Positions 58,731-64,000 of a stretch of DNA of 64,000 bases are shown here, piece by piece (within the stretch, counting starts at the first letter, position 1; each line of letters begins with the position of its first letter). A program made the position numbers and the translations under genes. The notes below the pieces were generated by a model. The model saw only the letters and a program-made list of their open reading frames with translations. It was not told the DNA's origin and ran no database searches. This DNA comes from Streptomyces sp. NBC_00704 (GTDB taxonomy: Bacteria > Actinomycetota > Actinomycetes > Streptomycetales > Streptomycetaceae): NCBI RefSeq assembly GCF_036226605.1, contig NZ_CP109000.1:7436501-7500500 (forward strand), given 5' to 3'.

Positions 58731-61700
58731 TCATGTCGCCCCCTCTTCACGGCTGTTGCTGTCATCCTCGTCCTCGCTGTCGCCGCTGTCGCTGTCGCGG
58801 CTCGTGCTTTCCCCGTCCCCGTCCCCGTCGCCGTCGTCGTCGCCGCCGAGTGCCTCGCGCAGACGGCGGACCAGGTCGTCCGGCCAACCGAACCGGAGTG
58901 CCTGCTCATTGAGGGTCGCCAGGCCGTCCGCCCGCTGGCCCGGAGCGGCCAGACGCCCGCTCTCCTGCATCAGCCGCACGCTGAGGTCCGGATGTTCCGT
59001 CAGTGCCGCGCCCAACGCACCGTAGAAGTAGGCCACTTCGGACCGGGGGGAGAGCGCGAGCCGCGCCAGCGCGGTGTCCAGAAGGCCGCTGCCGTCGCCC
59101 TCGCTGAGGAAGTCGCGCATCAGGTCGTACATCCGCGCGGGCTCGGTCATCCGGCGCAGGGTCGTCTTCCCGCCGTCCCGCAACGCCATCTGCACCAGGT
59201 ACAGATGCCCTCGGTAGGGGTTGAGAGCCGGCGTCATCCGGCAGGCGAGGACGAGCAGGTCCCGGGCGTCCTCGCTGATGATGGTGCGCGCGTTGCGTTC
59301 GAAGAAGCCGGTTCCGGCGGCCTCTCCCCGGGTCCTCGTGACGTTGACCCACTCGTTGAGCGTGTCGGCGACGAACGACAGCCGGCGCAACGGCGGAACG
59401 TCCCGGGCCTCGAAGTGCGGGACCCGGCCGGGGTCCTGTCGGATCTCCTCCTGCAGGGCCTTCATCTGACTGAGGACCAGCTCGGGGTAGCCCGCGGAGC
59501 GGGTGGCCAGGAAGTCGACCCCCTGCTCCGCGCTCTCCAGCTGTCCGAACTCGTTCAGCTGGTCCGGGGTGAGGAACACGCTGATCCTGCGCCCGACCCG
59601 CTCCTCCAACTGGCCCATGATCCAGCCGACGAGGGAGTCGCGCTCCGCCTCGGACGACCAGGTCAGACCGGCCCCCTCCAGATACTCCGGGCCGATCTTC
59701 GTTGTGGGGCGCGGCTCGGGAGCGGAGTGCCCCGCCGCCCGGTGACCGGTCGGCAGCAGGCGCTCGACCAGCTCCCGGTCCGCCCGCGAACTGCCCAGCA
59801 GCCGGAACAACGTGCCGTAGACGGCCGGCTCCTCGTCCAGGAGTCCCTCCAGCCGGTCGGCCAGCTCCACGACGCCCTTGTCGCCGAGCAGCAGGGTCAT
59901 CCGGGAGTCGGTGAACCGCGAGACGCGGCCCGACAGGGTCAGGGCCAGCCGTGCCGCCTCGTCGGGCGCCGTGTCGCCCAGCGCGATCACGGCCAGCGCC
60001 CTGTCCTCCTCGGACAGCCCGTCGTCGCGCGCGATGCGGACGAGCGCCGCACGGCCCTCCGGTCCGGCGGTAGTGAGGTCGGCGATGAACTGGTTCTGCA
60101 CCTGTTCGGGGTCCTTCGAGGCGGCGCTGCGGGCCAGCAGCGCACACGCCGCGTCCCCGGCGCCGGGGATCCTGCGCGCCAGCATGGCGGTGATCAGCTC
60201 GCCCTGGAACGGGTGCCCGGGAACGGCTTCGGCGGCGAGCGCCCTCAGCACGTCGTGCGACGTCGACGGATAGCCGCGGTGCAGGAGGCTCGTCGCGACC
60301 CGGCTGCGCACCCACGAGGGCGCCCCGGTGTCGGCGACCAGTTCGGCGGCCAGCTCCAGACACTCGCCCACCTCGACCAGCGCGATGATGGGCCGCATCT
60401 TCAGTTCGAGCGACAGCGGGGAACGGACCTGCCGCAGCAGCTCCCGCACACCGGCTCCGCCCACCTCGGCGATGGACCCGGCCAGCCGCCGCCGCTGGTC
60501 CCAGTACACGTCGCTCCGTTCCAGCATGGCCACGGCGCGCGGGACGACGGTCGTCTGACCGCGGCGGATGAGCGCCTCCACCAGCGTGACGCGCTGCGTC
60601 GCCGACAGATTGGGGTCGTCGAACAGATCCAGCCCCAGGGGAAGGACGTCGTCCTCGCCCACGGAGAGCAGCTCGGCGATCAGCGCGGCCCGCACGCCCC
60701 AGGACGTCAGCGGCGTCCCGGCCAGCTCCTTCGCCAGCCGGATCCGCTCCTCCCCGCCCGCGTGCACCACCGCCGAACCGACGGCGGCCCGGATGGTGCC
60801 GTGCACGCGCTGGTCGCGCAGGATCTGCAGCGCCAGCGCGCCGCCCACCCTGCTCTCGACGGGCACCGCGCCGACCAGCAGCTTCAGCTCCCCGACCCGG
60901 CGGGCGCCCTTGACGGCGGCGAGCAGGGCGGCCAGTCCGGCCGGGTCCTCGACGACGACCGCGGCCCTCGCGCACCAGGCCCGGTACGCGGCCGGAATGC
61001 CCTGGTCCGTGAGCGACGCCCGCACGATCTCCAGGCCGACGTCGTCACCGGTCTCGGCGAGGGCGGCGGCGGTCTTCATCCGGGCGGCCACTCCCGGATC
61101 GTCCGCGAGCAGGGCGTGCGCGGCCGCCACGGCCTCCGGCAGCCGCGCGCGCACGAGGTCGCCGAGGTGGATCAGGGCACGGTCCCGGTCGAACGCCCGC
61201 CAGCGCCGCGCGGCGGCGAGCACCCTGGACACCACGCGTTCGCGCAGCTCAGGACGTACCCGCGGGCCGGCGGCCGCGACGCACCGGCTCGCCAGGAACG
61301 TCTGCTCGAACCACGCGTCCGACGGCGAGTCGACGAGCAGGGCGACGAGCGTGTCCGGCTCCGCCATCAGGTCGGCGGTCAGCGGCCACACCTCCTGCCA
61401 GGACGCGTCGAACCAGCGATGCGCCTCCACTGCCTCCCGCAGCCCGTCCTCGCCCAGCGCCGCCACATGGGCCGCCGCGCAGAACTCGCCGAGCACCGGG
61501 TGGACGAACCGCAGCGCCGGCTCACCGCTGTCCGAGACGTCGTGGGCGAGCAGGCCGTCGAACATGTACTCCCAGATCAGCGGGTCCCGGCCGGGCGGCC
61601 TGATCCGGTCGGCCGCGGTGGGGCGCAGGCTGCGCCACGCCCACCAGCGGGCCTGTGCCTCGGACTCGGCGAGCGCGTACCGCGGGTGCTCGCGCAGGGC

Positions 61701-63470
61701 GGCGGCGAGTTCCGCGCGGGGGAAGCGGTCGACCCTCGAACGCCAGGGCCGGCCCAGCCGTCCGACCGCGTCGGCGAGGATGTCCAGCCGGAGTTTCGGT
61801 TCGGGCGGTTCGTCCGGGTCCACCGCCTGCCGGCCCGGGGCGCGCCACCGTCCGGAGAGCGCGCCCAGGATGACCGATCGGTAGATCTGCGCCCGGGTCG
61901 TCGGCAGCACCCGCACCTGGTCGCCCTCGGCGGCCAGGCTGCACAGGAACGCCGCCAGCAGGGGAACCCTGGCCAGATCCCGCAGCTCGGGACGGTCGAG
62001 CAGCTCGGCCTCCAGCTCCTCGCCGCGCGCCGGGTCGTCGGAGAACCAGCCGCGGGCGAACGCGAACACCTGCCCGGCGGAGAACCCGATGACCTCCGCG
62101 TGCAGGCATCCTCCGAGGCCGGAGGTGTGGGTGCGCAGCTGGCCGTAGGGCCGGGACGTGACCAGCAGCCGGTTCCCGTGCTCGACGAGGACGGGCAGCG
62201 CCTGCCGCACCTTCTCCCAGTCGGCGGTGCCGACCTCGTCCAGCGCGTCCAGGCACGCCACCAGCCGCCCGTCCGCGTGGGCGATGCGCACCACCGCGTC
62301 CGGGGCCGTGCCGTCGAGCGGGTCCGCCTCCTGCCGGACTGCCGCGACCAGCGCGTCCAGGACGCCGTCGCGGGTGACCCGGGCGGGCAGCAGCCTGCCC
62401 AGCGCCGCACAGTCCACCAGGACCGGCACCGGGACAGACGTCCAGGCGCCCGCGTCGTCGGCGAGCCGCTTCAGCGCGTCGCCGGCGATCGTCTCGGCAT
62501 GAGTGTTCAGCAACCACGACTTGCCGTGTCCGGGCATGCCCCGCAGGACGACCGCCCGCCAGCTCGCCCTCAGCGGCGACCAGCGGATGACCCCGTCGAA
62601 TCCCACGTCGCGCGGCCCCATCTCGTCGAGGGAGCCGTCGTGGCGCCCCGCCGCAGCGTCGCGCGCGTCGAGCGGCAGCACCCGCACGGAGGGGATCTGG
62701 TGGATGTCGGGCCTGCTCCCGCCCGGGGGAAGGATGGCGGGACGCCGGCCGACCGCTTCCCGCACCAGCCGCAGGAACGCCTCCGTCGCCCTCGCGGGAT
62801 CGGTCGTGCGCGAGTCGTCGAGACGGGCGAACTCCCACCGCCGGTCGGTGTAGTGGAAGCGCTCGTTCGCCGCCCACAGGGCCGGGTGCCGCTCGCGCAG
62901 GACCGTGACGCCCACCGCCACCCCGCCGAGGGCGACGGGACCGGTGCGCTGCCCCTTGATCACCGCGACGACCCGGCCTTCGTCCACGTCGAGGAGGGCG
63001 CCGCCGCCGAACCCCTCGTCGACGACGGAGTCCTTGCACTTGAACACCGTGACCCGGCCGATCGGGCGGTCCGACTCCAGCTCCAGCCGCACGCTGTCGC
63101 GCGCGCAGCCGCCGCTCAGGCCCCGGGTGTAGCCCTCTCCGAGGACCCTCGCTCCGGGTCTGCCCTCGCCGAGCAGCACACAGGGATGCCCGTGCGCCGC
63201 GTCCGCGTCCACCCGCAGCAGGGCGAGGTCGGGAAGGTCCCACAGCCCGTCGTCGAGCGGCTCGCGCGGGTCCTGCCACTCGACGCCGAGCACGGCGACC
63301 GGGGAGTCGTTCCAGCGGACCGTGACGCCCTCGCCCGCCGCGCCGACCACATGGGCCGCCGTCACCACCAGCCCGGGGGCCGCGAAGAACCCCGATCCTG
63401 CCGGGTCGCCCCGCTCGTCGCAGATCAGGACCGTGCACGCGCGCAGGAGCTTTTCGAGGTGAGCGGTCAT
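58731..63470 (-). CDS. Trypsin-fold (serine-less) - NACHT/STAND NTPase - helical repeat protein
   Basis: A 1579-aa multidomain protein. Residues 1-200 have a trypsin-like fold with His40 (VVTAAHVV) and Asp81 (PDLALLRVD), but the expected GxSGG reads DEGFGGGALL, with Gly at 155 in place of the nucleophile Ser, so proteolysis is doubtful. Residues about 300-520 are a NACHT-type NTPase: Walker A GMPGHGKS (311-318), Walker B VACLDALDEVG with Asp408/Asp411/Glu412, and sensor LLVTSRPYGQL. Residues about 700-1550 are helical HEAT-like repeats suited to ligand recognition. The tail is Asp/Ser/Glu-rich. It lies 64 bp after the nucleosidase gene. The architecture matches STAND-type bacterial conflict proteins; the trigger and output are unknown. 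Confidence 0.85.
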   Translation of the reverse strand: MTAHLEKLLRACTVLICDERGDPAGSGFFAAPGLVVTAAHVVGAAGEGVTVRWNDSPVAVLGVEWQDPREPLDDGLWDLPDLALLRVDADAAHGHPCVLLGEGRPGARVLGEGYTRGLSGGCARDSVRLELESDRPIGRVTVFKCKDSVVDEGFGGGALLDVDEGRVVAVIKGQRTGPVALGGVAVGVTVLRERHPALWAANERFHYTDRRWEFARLDDSRTTDPARATEAFLRLVREAVGRRPAILPPGGSRPDIHQIPSVRVLPLDARDAAAGRHDGSLDEMGPRDVGFDGVIRWSPLRASWRAVVLRGMPGHGKSWLLNTHAETIAGDALKRLADDAGAWTSVPVPVLVDCAALGRLLPARVTRDGVLDALVAAVRQEADPLDGTAPDAVVRIAHADGRLVACLDALDEVGTADWEKVRQALPVLVEHGNRLLVTSRPYGQLRTHTSGLGGCLHAEVIGFSAGQVFAFARGWFSDDPARGEELEAELLDRPELRDLARVPLLAAFLCSLAAEGDQVRVLPTTRAQIYRSVILGALSGRWRAPGRQAVDPDEPPEPKLRLDILADAVGRLGRPWRSRVDRFPRAELAAALREHPRYALAESEAQARWWAWRSLRPTAADRIRPPGRDPLIWEYMFDGLLAHDVSDSGEPALRFVHPVLGEFCAAAHVAALGEDGLREAVEAHRWFDASWQEVWPLTADLMAEPDTLVALLVDSPSDAWFEQTFLASRCVAAAGPRVRPELRERVVSRVLAAARRWRAFDRDRALIHLGDLVRARLPEAVAAAHALLADDPGVAARMKTAAALAETGDDVGLEIVRASLTDQGIPAAYRAWCARAAVVVEDPAGLAALLAAVKGARRVGELKLLVGAVPVESRVGGALALQILRDQRVHGTIRAAVGSAVVHAGGEERIRLAKELAGTPLTSWGVRAALIAELLSVGEDDVLPLGLDLFDDPNLSATQRVTLVEALIRRGQTTVVPRAVAMLERSDVYWDQRRRLAGSIAEVGGAGVRELLRQVRSPLSLELKMRPIIALVEVGECLELAAELVADTGAPSWVRSRVATSLLHRGYPSTSHDVLRALAAEAVPGHPFQGELITAMLARRIPGAGDAACALLARSAASKDPEQVQNQFIADLTTAGPEGRAALVRIARDDGLSEEDRALAVIALGDTAPDEAARLALTLSGRVSRFTDSRMTLLLGDKGVVELADRLEGLLDEEPAVYGTLFRLLGSSRADRELVERLLPTGHRAAGHSAPEPRPTTKIGPEYLEGAGLTWSSEAERDSLVGWIMGQLEERVGRRISVFLTPDQLNEFGQLESAEQGVDFLATRSAGYPELVLSQMKALQEEIRQDPGRVPHFEARDVPPLRRLSFVADTLNEWVNVTRTRGEAAGTGFFERNARTIISEDARDLLVLACRMTPALNPYRGHLYLVQMALRDGGKTTLRRMTEPARMYDLMRDFLSEGDGSGLLDTALARLALSPRSEVAYFYGALGAALTEHPDLSVRLMQESGRLAAPGQRADGLATLNEQALRFGWPDDLVRRLREALGGDDDGDGDGDGESTSRDSDSGDSEDEDDSNSREEGAT

Positions 63471-63534
63471 GACGCCGGCCCCGGCCGCTCGCGCGCCGTG
63501 CTTGTCGCCCGTCCGCGGCCCGCGGACTTCCGGC

Positions 63535-64000
63535 TCACCGCTCCGGCTCCCCGCTGCGCCCTGCGGCGGGCCTGCCGAACGCGGCGTCCCGGAAGACCGG
63601 AGGGCTTCCGTCCTGGGCGCGGGCGGTGTCGTGGTGCGAGCCGGGACGGCCGGGATCCCGCACGGCGCCGCCGCCGGACGAGCCGGCGCGCGGCCGGTGC
63701 CTGCGCAGGACCGCCACCGCCACCCGGGCGGCCTGCTCGGCGGCCCGCTGCTGGGAGCCCGAGGCGTCCGCCCTGTGCTTGTCCGCGTCGGCGTGATCGC
63801 TGACGCCGCGGATCACGAGGGCGTCCAACTGGCCGTTCAGATGGGCCGCGTGGGCCGCGCCGGAGCCCTCCATCTCGATGGCGCAGGCGCCGTTGTAGTG
63901 CTCGCGGATGTGTGCGGCGTACTCCGACCTGTCGTCGGCCAGGACCACGTCTCCGCAGGCGATCGGCTTGAAGTGCACCGGCACGTCCCGCATCTGCCGC
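63535..64000 (-). CDS. Nucleoside phosphorylase/MTAN-like protein (3' part; start beyond window)
   Basis: Only about 154 C-terminal residues are inside the window; the frame stays open to the last base. The PNP_UDP/MTAN superfamily end is clear: PIACGDVVLADD, then ACAIEMEGSGAAHAAHL, whose MEG binds the ribose, and ALVIRGVSDHADADKH, whose Asp is the general acid. These enzymes cleave the N-glycosidic bond of nucleosides. A 60-residue disordered tail rich in Gly, Arg and Pro follows. It is upstream of, and on the same strand as, the NACHT gene. Superfamily members with this VIRG.SD.AD form are frequent partners or fused domains of STAND NTPases in conflict systems. Confidence 0.82.
   Translation of the reverse strand, partial: RQMRDVPVHFKPIACGDVVLADDRSEYAAHIREHYNGACAIEMEGSGAAHAAHLNGQLDALVIRGVSDHADADKHRADASGSQQRAAEQAARVAVAVLRRHRPRAGSSGGGAVRDPGRPGSHHDTARAQDGSPPVFRDAAFGRPAAGRSGEPER

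Noticed and set aside
58678..58734. A mini-ORF starting at an ATGA overlap with the NACHT stop
   Set aside because: It is only 18 codons, in a different frame from the deformylase, and Arg-rich without similarity. It is probably accidental, though it leaves the deformylase start uncertain.
58790..58850. Run of GTCCCC/CGTCGT repeats near the end of the NACHT gene, considered as a repeat array
   Set aside because: It is a codon-level microsatellite encoding the acidic DGDGDG tail. It has no spacers, so it is not a CRISPR or a regulatory repeat.

Overview
The window is chromosomal DNA of a Streptomyces or close relative. The evidence is very high GC with a strong third-position GC bias, frequent GTG starts, several SpoIIE/PP2C-type phosphatases, and actinobacterial gene types throughout. 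I see no tRNA, rRNA, CRISPR array, insertion sequence or phage integrase. Most genes sit in short same-strand operons with 4-bp stop/start overlaps.

Layout. 1-7.2 kb: the end of an SCO6745-like gene, then a minus-strand propionyl/methylmalonyl-CoA block (mutA-mutB-meaB) followed by a Cys-less carboxymuconolactone-decarboxylase-like protein and a FadR-type regulator. 7.3-15 kb: a VOC protein, an acetyltransferase and a DUF3224 protein, a histone-H1-like winged-helix protein, and a signalling block of histidine kinase, single-domain response regulator and two PP2C phosphatases. 15.3-18.6 kb: a FrcBCA/XylFGH-type sugar ABC importer. 19-25.3 kb: a Rieske ferredoxin, a flavin reductase, a Rieske oxygenase, an IclR regulator, a GMC choline-dehydrogenase-like enzyme and a MetF-like protein, best read as a choline/glycine-betaine (quaternary amine) demethylation locus. 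The same inverted repeat, TTGCG-N5-CGCAA, lies before both plus-strand operons. 25.3-37.2 kb: a GntR remnant, a Mop-type regulator, NAD-dependent DNA ligase, a polyprenyl synthase, an orphan ctaD with a small membrane partner, a ZIP transporter, a hemerythrin, a third PP2C phosphatase and a membrane-anchored Mrr-like nuclease. 37.6-39.2 kb: an MHS-family (ProP-like) transporter behind a leader that can fold into a three-way junction.

Two accessory regions stand out. At 39.3-54.5 kb there is a DUF2235 hydrolase and, divergent from it, a collinear set: an eight-blade WD-like protein, a 974-aa DUF6603 protein, an 868-aa protein, a 2101-aa giant protein and a small CxCGC protein. They look like parts of one undescribed assembly. 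At 57.9-64 kb a nucleoside-phosphorylase/MTAN-like gene (entering from beyond the window), a trypsin-fold/NACHT/HEAT-like protein whose predicted catalytic serine is glycine, and a peptide-deformylase-like gene form a minus-strand operon that resembles a STAND-type conflict (phage defence) system. Between these regions lie a secreted GH10 xylanase and a Tat-exported GH43 enzyme with a clear promoter and operator-like repeats.

Function calls rest on reading motifs by eye. No database search was run. Starts were chosen by ribosome-binding site, overlap with neighbours and family length.
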